This document shows positions 7,809 through 16,555 of a stretch of 64,000 nucleotides of DNA, piece by piece. Both the position numbers and the translations under genes were made by a program. The notes beneath the pieces are model-generated. The model did not search any database. It saw nothing but the letters and a program-made list of their open reading frames with translations, and was not told the DNA's origin. The DNA is from Pseudomonadota bacterium. GTDB lineage: Bacteria; Pseudomonadota; Gammaproteobacteria; UBA1113. The stretch spans positions 1 through 64,000 of the forward strand of contig JAJYCX010000001.1 in NCBI GenBank assembly GCA_021778015.1. The letters run 5' to 3'. Every line of letters starts with the position of its first letter. Position 1 is the first letter of the stretch.

Positions 7809-9803
7809 CTAATGAAACTCTTGCTGCTTCAAACTCTCAATCTCATCGCGCGCGGCAATGGCTTTTTCAAATTCTAGGTTTTTAGCGTGTTCCAACATTT
7901 CTTTTTCCAAGGCTTTGATCTTTCTTCCCAAAGCCGCTGGGCTTAAACGTTGAATTTGCACTGTATTGGGTGAAGTATTGGCCAAACGCACCGGCAACGG
8001 TGCATGTGCGCCTTCCATGATATCGTGTATGTTTTTGGCTATGCCCTTCGGCGTTATGCCGTGTTTTTCATTATACTCTATTTGCTTCGCGCGTCTACGA
8101 TCCGTTTCAGCTAGTGCCCGCTCCATAGAACCCGTGACCTTATCCGCATATAAAATAGCACGACCATTGATATGACGGGCCGCACGGCCTATGGTTTGTA
8201 TCAAAGAGCGTTCAGAACGCAAAAATCCTTCTTTATCGGCATCTAAAATAGCCACCAAGGCTACTTCCGGTAAATCTAAACCCTCACGCAATAAGTTGAT
8301 TCCGACCAGCACATCAAAAACACCGAGACGCAAATCGCGTAGAATTTCAACTCTCTCTACCGTATCCACATCGGAATGCAAATAACGGACTTTTACGCCG
8401 TGCTCGTCTAAATATTCCGTCAAATCTTCAGACATGCGCTTAGTCAATGTGGTCACCAATACCCGCTCTTTGGCCGCTACGCATTTGCGAATCTCCGATA
8501 ACAAATCATCGACTTGATTGCTCACGGGCCGTATTTCCACCATAGGATCGATTAACCCCGTAGGCCGCACCACTTGCTCAGCCAGACATTCCCCTTGATT
8601 GCGTTCATAGTCACCAGGAGTCGCCGAAATATAAATAGTTTGCGGTGAACGAGCTAGAAATTCATCAAATTGTAAAGGCCTATTGTCTAAAGCCGATGGT
8701 AACCTAAAGCCATAGTTGACCAAGTTTTCCTTACGTGCCCTATCGCCTTTGTACATACCGCCTAGTTGCGGAATAGTGACATGCGATTCGTCTATAAACA
8801 ACAAACCATCTGCAGGTAAATAGTCAAATAAAGTCGGTGGTGGCTCGCCTTCACCACGACCCGAAAGATGGCGCGAATAATTTTCGACTCCACTGCAATA
8901 ACCCAATTCTTGCATCATTTCTATATCAAATTTAACCCTTTCGGCCACACGTTGTGCTTCTACCAATTTATTGTTTTCATTAAAATACACCAAGCGCTCG
9001 CGCAATTCGTCTTTAATGGCTTTAATAGCACTCACCACTTTGCTGCGCGGTGTCACATAATGGCTTTTAGGGAAAATGGTCGCCCTAGGAATGCGTTGTA
9101 TCACTTCAGCCGTTAAGGGATCAAAATAATAAATATTATCGATTTCATCGCCTAGCCATTCTATGCGCACGGCTTCTTTTTCAGAGTCTGCCGGAAAAAT
9201 ATCCACCACATCGCCGCGCACCCTATAGGTACCACGCTTAAAATCAATGTCGTTGCGACTGTATTGCAATTCGGCTAAACGTCGCAGAATTTGATATTGG
9301 TCTATCAATTCTCCACGGCTCACATGCAACACCATACTAAGATACGATTGCGGATCACCCAAACCATAAATAGCCGATACCGTCGCCACAATGATCACAT
9401 CTCTACGCTCTAATAAAGCTTTAGTCGCTGATAACCGCATTTGCTCTATGTGTTCATTAATAGAAGAATCTTTTTCTATATAGGTATCGCTAGAAGGCAC
9501 ATATGCTTCGGGCTGGTAATAGTCATAATAGGAAACAAAATATTCCACTGCATTATTTGGGAAAAAGGCGCGCATTTCGCCATATAATTGCGCTGCTAGG
9601 GTTTTGTTCGGTGCCATGATCAAGGTAGGGCGCTGGCAATGGGCAATGACACTGGCCATGGTAAAAGTCTTACCCGAGCCGGTGACTCCCAATAAGGTTA
9701 AGCGCGCTAAACCCGCATCTATGCCCTTTGTTAAAGTGGCAATGGCAGCTGGTTGATCGCCTTGTGGCGAAAAGGGTGAGACTAATTGCAATGATCGTTT
9801 CAT
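7809..9803 (-). CDS. uvrB: Excinuclease ABC subunit B
   Basis: UvrB is the damage-verifying helicase-like subunit of nucleotide excision repair and works with UvrA and UvrC. The 664 residues match the family. Walker A GVTGSGKT lies at 39-46, the beta-hairpin segment [10 protein letters not shown] near 95, the Walker B-type FIDESH in the middle, and the UvrC-binding UVR motif (LEKEM...[13 protein letters not shown]) at the end. The gene is transcribed toward the nested repeat, whose end is only three bases from the uvrB stop codon. An aspartate aminotransferase lies divergently upstream, as in Coxiella. Confidence 0.97.
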   Translation of the reverse strand: MKRSLQLVSPFSPQGDQPAAIATLTKGIDAGLARLTLLGVTGSGKTFTMASVIAHCQRPTLIMAPNKTLAAQLYGEMRAFFPNNAVEYFVSYYDYYQPEAYVPSSDTYIEKDSSINEHIEQMRLSATKALLERRDVIIVATVSAIYGLGDPQSYLSMVLHVSRGELIDQYQILRRLAELQYSRNDIDFKRGTYRVRGDVVDIFPADSEKEAVRIEWLGDEIDNIYYFDPLTAEVIQRIPRATIFPKSHYVTPRSKVVSAIKAIKDELRERLVYFNENNKLVEAQRVAERVKFDIEMMQELGYCSGVENYSRHLSGRGEGEPPPTLFDYLPADGLLFIDESHVTIPQLGGMYKGDRARKENLVNYGFRLPSALDNRPLQFDEFLARSPQTIYISATPGDYERNQGECLAEQVVRPTGLIDPMVEIRPVSNQVDDLLSEIRKCVAAKERVLVTTLTKRMSEDLTEYLDEHGVKVRYLHSDVDTVERVEILRDLRLGVFDVLVGINLLREGLDLPEVALVAILDADKEGFLRSERSLIQTIGRAARHINGRAILYADKVTGSMERALAETDRRRAKQIEYNEKHGITPKGIAKNIHDIMEGAHAPLPVRLANTSPNTVQIQRLSPAALGRKIKALEKEMLEHAKNLEFEKAIAARDEIESLKQQEFH

Positions 9804-9814
9804 AGCTGGTATTA

Positions 9815-9966
9815 TATACCCATCGTACTTGAAGATGCGAGCTCAAACTTAAATCCAATACAAAATTAGAACGTTGTCATCCTCGACGAAGTCAGGGATC
9901 CAGTTTTAATTAGGGCTTTTTCCTGGATCCCCGACTGCGGCCTCGCGGCCTGGTCGAGGATGACAA
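9815..9966. repeat. Palindromic repeat, family A, copy 3, with left arm
   Basis: The palindrome proper runs 9874-9966 with outer arms TTGTCATCCTCGA. Before it, 9815-9873 begins TATACCCATCGTACTTGAAG and GATGCGAG. That is a diverged version of the left arm seen in front of the copies at 14.5 and 57.8 kb. The element fills the divergent uvrB-aminotransferase gap and must contain or displace their promoters. Confidence 0.75.
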
Positions 9967-10044
9967 AGCATTGGCTAAAAATCAGCGTATGGCACAAGTT
10001 CGAATACTGATATGTGAATATATACCTAATTTAAGGACCTTATC

Positions 10045-11232
10045 ATGACCATTGCTACAGCAAATAGACTAAAAAAACTACAGCCTTCGCCTACTATGGC
10101 TATGAATGCCAAGGCCCGTGCCTTAGAAGCCCAGGGCATAAAAATCTTGAGTTTAAGCGTGGGTGAACCCGATTTTGATACCCCGAAATACATCTGCAAA
10201 GCCGCCATTGAGGCCATAAACAGCGGTTTTACTCGCTATACTGCCGCCGATGGCATCGCTCCGCTTAAAGCTGCGATTCAAGATAAATTTAAGCGCGACA
10301 ATCAATTAAGCTATAACGCAAACGAAATTATTGTAACCTCAGGCGCCAAACAAGCCTTAGCGAATGCCTTCTGTGCGATATTGAATCCAGGTGACGAGGT
10401 TATTATTCCAGCGCCCTATTGGGTGTCTTATCCAGACATGGTGATATTGGGCGAAGGCATCCCTAAATTTATTTACGCCGATCACACACAAGATTTTAAA
10501 ATTACCGCTGAGCAATTAGAAGCAGCCATCACACCGCGCACGCGAATGTTTGCTATCAATAGTCCCAATAACCCTACCGGCATGATTTACAGCGCTGAAG
10601 AGTTAAAAGCTCTGGCCGAAGTATTAAAAAAACATCCCAATATCATCATTCTATCCGATGACATTTATGAACATTTAATCTGGAGCGATCTACCTTTCGC
10701 TAATTTACTCATGGTTTGCCCTGAATTAAAAGATCGCATTATCGTCGTCAATGGCGTTTCAAAAAGCTATGCCATGACCGGCTGGCGCATAGGCTATGCC
10801 GCAGGTCCGGCTGAAGTGATCAATCAAATAAAAAACATACAAATGCAAACCACTTCTGCGCCCAATTCTATAGCACAAATGGCCGCATTAACTGCCATCA
10901 CTGGCCCTCAAGATAGTATTCCGTTAATGAACAAACAATTTAAATTGCGTCATGATTTTCTAGTCAAAGCATTGAATGCGTTGCCCGGCGTAAAATGTGT
11001 GCCCGCACAAGGTGCATTTTATCTATTGCCGGATTTTAGCGATTGGTTAAAGCAACATCCAGAAATCGGCAACGATGAGCAATTGGCTGAAACTTTACTG
11101 ACAGAAATTCACATCGCTACCGTCGCAGGTACACCCTTCGGTGCACCTAACTGCATACGCTTATCTTTTGCGAGTAGCATGGATACATTGGAAGAAGCAA
11201 TGCGACGGTTAGAGAAGTTTGTGAAGAGATAA
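10045..11232 (+). CDS. aspC: Aspartate aminotransferase (class I, PLP)
   Basis: This cytoplasmic enzyme swaps amino groups between aspartate and 2-oxoglutarate using pyridoxal phosphate. The 395 residues carry the class I fold markers: SLSVGEPDFDTP near the N terminus, NSPNNPTG for the substrate site, SDDIYEHL, and SKSYAMTGWRIGY with Lys240 as the likely PLP lysine. It resembles the AspB/AAT subgroup Ib of Legionella and Coxiella more than E. coli AspC, so the symbol is used for function. An imperfect hairpin after the stop (GGTAATTACTC pairing with GAGTAAATATTTACC) may end transcription. Confidence 0.9.
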   Translation: MTIATANRLKKLQPSPTMAMNAKARALEAQGIKILSLSVGEPDFDTPKYICKAAIEAINSGFTRYTAADGIAPLKAAIQDKFKRDNQLSYNANEIIVTSGAKQALANAFCAILNPGDEVIIPAPYWVSYPDMVILGEGIPKFIYADHTQDFKITAEQLEAAITPRTRMFAINSPNNPTGMIYSAEELKALAEVLKKHPNIIILSDDIYEHLIWSDLPFANLLMVCPELKDRIIVVNGVSKSYAMTGWRIGYAAGPAEVINQIKNIQMQTTSAPNSIAQMAALTAITGPQDSIPLMNKQFKLRHDFLVKALNALPGVKCVPAQGAFYLLPDFSDWLKQHPEIGNDEQLAETLLTEIHIATVAGTPFGAPNCIRLSFASSMDTLEEAMRRLEKFVKR

Positions 11233-11293
11233 GGTAATTACTCTCTGCGACCGTTAGAGCATGGTGGAGTAAATATTTACCTTCTAGTCTGGC

Positions 11294-11321
11294 TTGATTC
11301 TCTACAGTATTTTGTTATAAT
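11294..11321 (+). promoter_or_regulatory. Sigma-70-type promoter before trhO
   Basis: TTGATT at 11294-11299 and TATAAT at 11316-11321 are separated by 16 bases. Transcription should start near 11328, leaving a leader of only about a dozen bases before the first ATG at 11340. This agrees with the lack of a clear ribosome-binding site there and suggests a nearly leaderless message. Confidence 0.6.
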
Positions 11322-11339
11322 GGACGCCATCGATAACCT

Positions 11340-12230
11340 ATGGATTTGAACCTTATGTGCATTAGCCCATTGATTACTAAGAACATTTTAAACATCGCCG
11401 CCTACCGTTTTGTGGACGTAGACCAGCTGCCGGAGCGTAGGGAGATTTTATCCGCATTGTGCCAAAATCTGTGCTTAAAGGGCTCTATACTGCTGAGCGC
11501 TGAGGGTATAAACCTCTTTTTGGCTGGTACCGAGGACAATATCAATACTTTTATAAGCTATTTGAATGGAAATCCCTTCTTTAAGCCACTGGGTATGGCT
11601 GCTGCTACCTATAAAAAAAGCTGGTCAGCAACTCAACCCTTTAACCGCATGTTGGTCAAGTTAAAACAAGAGATTATTCCTTTAGGGTTGCCGGAGATCC
11701 GACCCAGTCAGCACACAGCTCCCGCCCTACCACCACAGCTGTTAAAGCAATGGCTGGATGAAGGCATCGATTTTACTTTATTAGACACCCGCAACGATTA
11801 CGAAATACGCTTAGGTACCTTTGAAAAAGCAACTGTATTGGACTTACAGCATTTTCGTGATTTTCCCAGTGCTTGTGCGGCTCAACTGCCCGAAGACGCT
11901 AAACAAAAACCAATGGTCATGTTTTGCACAGGAGGCATACGCTGTGAAAAAGCCTCCGTTGCCTTAGAAGAACAAGGTTACACCCAAGTCTATCAACTGG
12001 AAGGTGGCATTCTAAATTATTTCGAACAATGCGGCGGCGCGCACTATAGCGGCGATTGTTTTGTATTCGACAAACGCGTGGCATTGGATCCCAACTTAGA
12101 AGAAACTAAAGCGGCACTCTGTTATCGCTGTTTAAATCCATTGACTGAAGCCGAACAACAAAGTCCAGACTATGTGGTGGATGTATCCTGTCCTTATTGC
12201 ATAGATCAGCAGAAAAAGAAAGCATTGTAA
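11340..12230 (+). CDS. trhO: tRNA uridine 5-hydroxylase, rhodanese type (TrhO/YceA)
   Basis: TrhO proteins make 5-hydroxyuridine at tRNA position 34, using oxygen. The 296 residues show the family plan. An N-terminal acylphosphatase-like domain starts NIAAYRFVDVDQLP and contains LLSAEGINLFLAG. A rhodanese domain follows with LLDTRNDYE and the catalytic loop CTGGIRCEK (Cys196). A Cys-rich C-terminal part has CYRC and CPYC. The first ATG (11340) lacks a ribosome-binding site; the ATG at 11355 is an alternative. thiL begins six bases after the stop. Confidence 0.9.
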   Translation: MDLNLMCISPLITKNILNIAAYRFVDVDQLPERREILSALCQNLCLKGSILLSAEGINLFLAGTEDNINTFISYLNGNPFFKPLGMAAATYKKSWSATQPFNRMLVKLKQEIIPLGLPEIRPSQHTAPALPPQLLKQWLDEGIDFTLLDTRNDYEIRLGTFEKATVLDLQHFRDFPSACAAQLPEDAKQKPMVMFCTGGIRCEKASVALEEQGYTQVYQLEGGILNYFEQCGGAHYSGDCFVFDKRVALDPNLEETKAALCYRCLNPLTEAEQQSPDYVVDVSCPYCIDQQKKKAL

Positions 12231-12236
12231 TGATCC

Positions 12237-13199
12237 ATGTTAAATGAAACGCAGATCATAAACCAACTCAAAGCACATTTCCCGCAATACATAGGCGATG
12301 ATGCCGCGGTTATCCCGGCCAGTGGCGATCAAAGTTATATCATCAGCAAAGATTTGTTAGTAGAAGATATACACTTTTGTACATCTTATTTTAGCGCTGC
12401 GAATCTAGCCCACAAAGCCTTACAAGTTAACTTAAGTGATATCGCGGCCATGGGTGGCAAAGCACAATTTGTATTGTGTGGCATTGCCATCCCAATGGAA
12501 CAAGCTCAATATGCACAAGACTTTCTCGCAGCATTGGTAACCGCCTGTAAAGATGCGAATGTCATATTAATAGGCGGTGACACCACTCGTTCTACCGATA
12601 AATTATTTATCAGCATCAGCGTCATCGGCAGTAGCATCACAGACAATATCAAATATCGTTCTATGGCTAAAATAGGCGATGCAGTTTGTGTGGTAGGTAA
12701 TTTAGGCTATGCGCATTTAGGGTTGGTTGCTTGTGAACATTCTCTACCCGATCTACAAAATTATAAAAATGCATTTTTATGCCCAACGGCTAAAATGCAT
12801 GAAGGCTTATGGTTGGCTGAAAAACCTGGCGTTAATAGCATGATGGATATTTCAGATGGACTGTACATCGATTTAAAAAGATTGTGTGAGTCATCTCAGG
12901 TAGCAGCACATATTGAGTTAAATGATTTACAACCCTCAGCTGCATTTAAAAATGTGTGTGACCGTTTGCAACTCGATGCCGTTAACGTTATGCTAACCGG
13001 CGGCGAGGATTATGGCTTGTTATGCTCTGTGGATAACGTACATTATGCCCAACTTGCTGAAGATTTCAACCACAAATTTGGTTATCCTCTACAACATATA
13101 GGCAATATTGCCGCTGGCGCCAATGTTCATTTCACCGAGAATACAGTGCCTAAACAGCTAGCGTTAAAGCCGTTTTCACATTTTGGTGAAGAGTCGTAA
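12237..13199 (+). CDS. thiL: Thiamine-monophosphate kinase
   Basis: ThiL phosphorylates thiamine monophosphate to thiamine diphosphate, the active cofactor. The 320 residues carry IGDDAAVI at the N terminus, VNLSDIAAMGG, LIGGDTTRS and LTGGEDYGLL, all typical of the PurM/ThiL ATP-binding superfamily. It starts just after trhO on the same strand and may be co-transcribed. The frequent partner pgpA is absent; a convergent small lipoprotein gene follows instead. The enzyme would supply cofactor to the thiamine-dependent E1 and PoxB proteins encoded elsewhere in this window. Confidence 0.94.
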   Translation: MLNETQIINQLKAHFPQYIGDDAAVIPASGDQSYIISKDLLVEDIHFCTSYFSAANLAHKALQVNLSDIAAMGGKAQFVLCGIAIPMEQAQYAQDFLAALVTACKDANVILIGGDTTRSTDKLFISISVIGSSITDNIKYRSMAKIGDAVCVVGNLGYAHLGLVACEHSLPDLQNYKNAFLCPTAKMHEGLWLAEKPGVNSMMDISDGLYIDLKRLCESSQVAAHIELNDLQPSAAFKNVCDRLQLDAVNVMLTGGEDYGLLCSVDNVHYAQLAEDFNHKFGYPLQHIGNIAAGANVHFTENTVPKQLALKPFSHFGEES

Positions 13200-13218
13200 T
13201 CTTTACTTATCATGGTAA

Positions 13219-13560
13219 CTATCTACGGTCACCGCCATAGTTGCCACCATAGCCTCCGCGATAGTAATCATCACGGTCACCGCCATAGTAACCGAGGCCA
13301 ACAGGATTAACGACAGAGTAAACAACGGGATTAACAGTAGAGTAACCACTGAGGCCACCGCCATAATAACCATTATTATTCCAATAAACGTTATTTGGGG
13401 TTCCCCAATAGTAACCACTCGTACCAGCATAATAGGGCGTATAGTTACTATTGTTATAATACCCAGGCGTACTAACGACCCCTGGTCCACAGCCGACTTG
13501 CAGCAAACAAACAATACTTAAAGTCCCTATTACCAAACCCTTCTGTATATTCTTATACAT
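13219..13560 (-). CDS. Small Gly/Tyr/Asn-rich lipoprotein
   Basis: The 113-residue protein has a signal peptide with a lipobox-like LLQVGC, followed by a low-complexity chain of Tyr, Gly and Asn with repeated GYYGG and VNPV-type units, ending YGGDRR. Such chains are usually disordered or surface-attached. I do not recognise a family. Its upstream region closely resembles that of the exported protein at 13918-14172, so the two are probably paralogous in regulation though not in sequence. The overlapping frame on the same strand has no signal peptide and is a shadow. Confidence 0.65.
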   Translation of the reverse strand: MYKNIQKGLVIGTLSIVCLLQVGCGPGVVSTPGYYNNSNYTPYYAGTSGYYWGTPNNVYWNNNGYYGGGLSGYSTVNPVVYSVVNPVGLGYYGGDRDDYYRGGYGGNYGGDRR

Positions 13561-13655
13561 AATTCGCTCCTTATTTTTCTATTTAGCGAAACAACCCCTA
13601 ATCCATTGATATAACAGACTAGGGCTACTTGAGTATGGTCTTTTTTTGAACAAAA
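13561..13655 (-). promoter_or_regulatory. Conserved 5' leader with hairpin, copy 1
   Basis: Read toward the gene this region holds CAAAAAAAGACCATACTCAA, then a stem CCCTA (13620-13624, minus strand) pairing with TAGGG (13596-13600) across a 19-base loop that opens with GTCTGTT, then AAGGAGCG before the ATG. The leader at 14173-14262 has the same order. There the stem is CCCCA/TGGGG, so a T-A pair has replaced a C-G pair. The pairing is therefore kept while the bases change. Nothing else is recognisable between 13656 and 13848. Confidence 0.5.
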
Positions 13656-13848
13656 TACAAGCGAGACATCTCCTTCGATAACAATAGATTCTCTGCTTTT
13701 AAGCCTCTCTTCATTTTTAAAATGAATTTGATAAAAAACATTGCTGAGGAACAGTGGACACTTAGGAAAAGTCGGTTAGAATGAAAGATTATGTTTACAT
13801 AGACGAAGTATAGGTCACCTGATTCAAGTACAGAGCATTGCCAGAACC

Positions 13849-13882
13849 GCGTTACCCTAAGGCATTTGCCTTAGGGTAACGC
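13849..13882. terminator. Perfect 16-bp hairpin downstream of the 13.9 kb gene
   Basis: GCGTTACCCTAAGGCA (13849-13864) pairs without a mismatch to 13867-13882 across a two-base TT loop. It lies 35 bases after the stop codon of the leftward gene at 13918-14172. There is no T run on either side, so it may be an mRNA 3'-end stabiliser or a protein site rather than an intrinsic terminator. Confidence 0.5.
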
Positions 13883-13917
13883 AGGCATATCTCGCTTAAG
13901 CAGCGCTACCTTAGAAA

Positions 13918-14172
13918 TTATCTTCCATAGTAGTAGTGATAAGTAGATACTTCACCTACTGTCTTAGGCACAACTTCATAACATTGGCCATTGCCACAGT
14001 CATGATAAAAGTGACCACTTTCATAGTAGGTACTAAAGGGTTGCGCAGGATTAGCCCAGCTTTCATTAGGAGCCTGTGGTGTTGGCACCATATTCTCACA
14101 CATAGCGAAACCGGCTAAAGAAAATGCGCTTAAAACCATTATGGCCAAAAGCCTTTTAATATTTTTACACAT
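13918..14172 (-). CDS. Small exported protein of unknown function
   Basis: The 84 residues start with a basic, hydrophobic signal peptide (KRLLAIMVLSAFSLAGFA) followed by about 60 mature residues with three Cys (one just after the signal peptide, then CGNGQC) and a Tyr-rich end YHYYYGR. The paired cysteines suggest a disulphide in the periplasm or outside the cell. No family is recognised. The ATG has AAGGAG nearby. Its leader shares a hairpin and flanking boxes with the lipoprotein gene at 13219-13560. Confidence 0.6.
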   Translation of the reverse strand: MCKNIKRLLAIMVLSAFSLAGFAMCENMVPTPQAPNESWANPAQPFSTYYESGHFYHDCGNGQCYEVVPKTVGEVSTYHYYYGR

Positions 14173-14262
14173 GATTCACTCCTTACATTTCAATTTATTC
14201 AGAACCATCCCCAATACTTCAACAGACTGGGGTTATTTTGAGTATGGCCTTTTTTTGGCAAT
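14173..14262 (-). promoter_or_regulatory. Conserved 5' leader with hairpin, copy 2
   Basis: In gene direction: CAAAAAAAGGCCATACTCAA, a stem CCCCA (14228-14232, minus strand) with TGGGG (14209-14213) and a 14-base loop opening with GTCTGTT, then AAGGAGTGA before the ATG. It matches the leader of the 13219-13560 gene at every box. The remaining bases up to 14468 are A/T-rich with no recognisable feature. Confidence 0.5.
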
Positions 14263-14468
14263 ATGCAAGTTTTTTAGACAAAATATAGGCTTTGTTACTA
14301 TAATTATGTTATGGCGCAAATCTGTTTAAGAAATTTATGTATAAATGGCTTAAAAATATCCAATATATTCTCCAAGCCGCAACAGGAATTCAGCTACGCT
14401 TAAGTTTTGTGCTTTGAGTAAAAATAGACTATATTTAAGACAAGTTTCTATTAAGAGAACGGCAGATG

Positions 14469-14676
14469 TATGCCCATCGCCAATGAAGATGCGAGATCTT
14501 AATGAATGCTGTAGATGTAAATCGAAGCTATCATCCTCGATACCCGGGGTACCGAGTACAGGCTCCGATCGGGGATCCAGCACATTGTCATCCTCGACGA
14601 AGTCGGGGATCCAGAATCAAATCAAGCTTTTTCTGGATCCCCGACTGCGGCCTCGCGGCCTGGTCGAGGATGACAA
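14469..14676. repeat. Composite family A repeat: left arm, partial copy, full copy
   Basis: Three parts lie head to tail. The left arm (14469-14527) holds GATGCGAGATCT. A partial palindrome (14528-14580) runs from ATCCTCGATACCC to GGGGATCCAG. A full family A palindrome (14585-14676) has outer arms ATTGTCATCCTCGACGA. The same left arm and the CACATTGTCATCC junction recur at 57798-57971, so the composite has moved or duplicated as a unit. Apparent reading frames across it are repeat artefacts. Confidence 0.8.
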
Positions 14677-14711
14677 CGTTAATGAGTATAGATTCTAGTA
14701 AATTAAAAATT

Positions 14712-15431
14712 TTACTTTTTCCAATAAATTCCGGTGAATGTCACCATCGCGCCGCCGCAAGCATTATTATCTTCGACCACCAACAGATTCTCAACGCGCT
14801 GCATGCGAACGAGACAAAGCCCTTGATCATCACTTGATTTATTAAAAGGACTAGTACCGTCATCGGCAAATTGCAACAGGTTGTATGCGGGCTTAGCTTT
14901 TGCTTCAATAACACCGGTATGAACATTCTGCGCCGCATCATAAAATGCCTCACCACTTACACTGACAGCACCGTTTTTGCTTGGCTTAATCATGATGTTT
15001 CCACCACCGTGGATCCAAGAACCAATCCAATCAGCGCTGAATGGTGCTGAGTCAGGCAATACCGGTGTTATACTGGCAGAAGGCAGCCAACCATTGTGCC
15101 AGTTTGGTTTAGGGTTGGTAATGGATTGATAAGCAACACAAGTAAAAGCGCCGTCGGTTTTACCCACCAACACCAAATTGCCAGGAACGAGGTAAGCTGT
15201 CTGTGTACAAGCTGCATTATTTGCTGGGCAATTCGCATTGTCAGATGCATTCTTGAGAAAATGAACTTGTGGCTGAGTAGTGAGGAGCTTGGCAACACCG
15301 ATCGGATGTGTCAAGTTAAATTCAATACCAAAACAATCGCCTGGCGCTTCATCCGCCATAGCAGTGAATGATCCCATGACAAGCAATATTATTGAGATGA
15401 GGGAAATGTTAAAACGTACGAGTGTAGTCAT
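14712..15431 (-). CDS. Exported protein with SH3-like region, unknown function
   Basis: I start this at the ATG at 15431, giving 239 residues. The longer frame runs into the tRNA-Lys gene. A signal peptide (about 1-27, ending TAMA) precedes a region resembling a bacterial SH3-like fold (AYLVPGNLVLVGKTDGAFTC...NGWLPSASI). The C-terminal half has WIGSWIHGGGNIMI and ends with a Cys-containing LVVEDNNACGG and TFTGIYWKK. This two-part layout is familiar among uncharacterised periplasmic proteins of proteobacteria. Four or more Cys suggest disulphides. Confidence 0.7.
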   Translation of the reverse strand: MTTLVRFNISLISIILLVMGSFTAMADEAPGDCFGIEFNLTHPIGVAKLLTTQPQVHFLKNASDNANCPANNAACTQTAYLVPGNLVLVGKTDGAFTCVAYQSITNPKPNWHNGWLPSASITPVLPDSAPFSADWIGSWIHGGGNIMIKPSKNGAVSVSGEAFYDAAQNVHTGVIEAKAKPAYNLLQFADDGTSPFNKSSDDQGLCLVRMQRVENLLVVEDNNACGGAMVTFTGIYWKK

Positions 15432-15449
15432 GTTTATAATCCTCGAAAA

Positions 15450-15525
15450 TGGTGGGTCGTGATGGATTCGAACCATCGACCAACGGATTAAAAGTCCGCT
15501 GCTCTACCGACTGAGCTAACGACCC
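15450..15525 (-). tRNA. tRNA-Lys (anticodon TTT)
   Basis: On the minus strand the acceptor arms GGGTCGT and ACGACCC pair and are followed by an encoded ACCA end. The D arm has AGCTCAGTCGGTAGAGC, the anticodon loop is CTTTTAA with anticodon TTT, and the T arm contains GGTTCGAATCC. All standard elements are present in 76 bases including CCA. Confidence 0.97.
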
Positions 15526-15540
15526 ATAGGAGGAGCGACT

Positions 15541-15568
15541 ATTTTACATGAATTTCTAAAAAAAACAA
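15541..15568 (-). promoter_or_regulatory. Promoter of tRNA-Lys
   Basis: On the minus strand TTGTTT (15563-15568) and TAAAAT (15541-15546) are spaced by 16 bases. The -10 ends 16 bases before the tRNA 5' end, the expected distance for a short-leader tRNA transcript. GC-rich bases follow the -10. Confidence 0.55.
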
Positions 15569-15664
15569 TACCCTTAATGCCCTTAATTTACACAATTATA
15601 CGCTTGCATCTCATCCCGCTTTTAACTATGCTCTACCCATTCATTTCTTTATTATGGCGGCATA

Positions 15665-16549
15665 ATGAGTTCAAATTTTAAACGAATCGGCTTAGTGGGT
15701 CGTTATAGACAAAGCAATATGGCTTCCACGCTGGTTCTGTTGGAAGACTGGTTAAATAAAAATCACTATAGTGTAGAATTAGAACAACACACAGCCGAAA
15801 GCTTGCAGCGCACTAACCAAGGCTTAGCCATTGATCAACTTTGCCAAAAGGTGGATCTGATCATCGTCTTAGGCGGCGATGGTAGCTTGCTGGGCGTAGC
15901 TCGTGCGGCGGCCGATCATGGCGTACCGGTATTGGGTATCAACCACGGTCGCTTAGGCTTTTTAACTGACATACACCCTAAAACTTGTATTGAAGAAGTA
16001 GAAAAAGTTTTAGCGGGACAGTATATAGAAGAAAAACGCTTTTTATTAGAAGCACTTTTTCAACATCAACCTACCCATCAAGAAACTGCCTTAAACGATA
16101 TCGTGTTGATGCCAGGGCCTCTGCCCCACATGATTGAATTTGAAATTTACATAGACGATGAATTTGTTTGCAGCCAACGCGCCGATGGTTTGATCACCGC
16201 CACACCTACAGGCTCTACTGCTTATGCCTTATCCGGCGGCGGCCCTATATTATCACCCTATTTAAATGCCATCGTGTTAGTACCTATGTTCCCACACACT
16301 TTATCGAGCAGACCTATAGTCATCGATAGCCACCAGAAAATCAATATCATCTTAACGGACAAGAATGAAGAAAATGCGCGCGTCAGTTGTGATGGCCATG
16401 AACGCATTGTATTACCCATAGGCGAAACTTTAACCCTACAAAGAAAAAAAGAAGAATTGCGTTTGATCCATCCTAAAAATTATCGTTATTTCGATACCTT
16501 GCGCAGTAAATTAGGTTGGGCCCATAAACCTACGGATATAGTGGAATAA
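15665..16549 (+). CDS. nadK: NAD kinase
   Basis: NadK phosphorylates NAD to NADP in the cytoplasm. The 294 residues include the GGDGSLL signature (about 66-72), INHGRLGFLTD, LNDIVLMPG, DGLITATPTGSTAYALSGGG and CDGHE, all expected of the family. recN follows six bases after the stop, a pairing widespread in gammaproteobacteria. Confidence 0.96.
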   Translation: MSSNFKRIGLVGRYRQSNMASTLVLLEDWLNKNHYSVELEQHTAESLQRTNQGLAIDQLCQKVDLIIVLGGDGSLLGVARAAADHGVPVLGINHGRLGFLTDIHPKTCIEEVEKVLAGQYIEEKRFLLEALFQHQPTHQETALNDIVLMPGPLPHMIEFEIYIDDEFVCSQRADGLITATPTGSTAYALSGGGPILSPYLNAIVLVPMFPHTLSSRPIVIDSHQKINIILTDKNEENARVSCDGHERIVLPIGETLTLQRKKEELRLIHPKNYRYFDTLRSKLGWAHKPTDIVE

Positions 16550-16555
16550 CATCTA

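Noticed and set aside
14414-14837. Rightward frames over the 14.5 kb repeat
   Set aside because: They consist of repeat sequence and of the antisense strand of the exported-protein gene.
15432-15476. Longer N terminus for the exported protein at 14712
   Set aside because: The extra 15 codons lie partly inside tRNA-Lys and would spoil the signal peptide.
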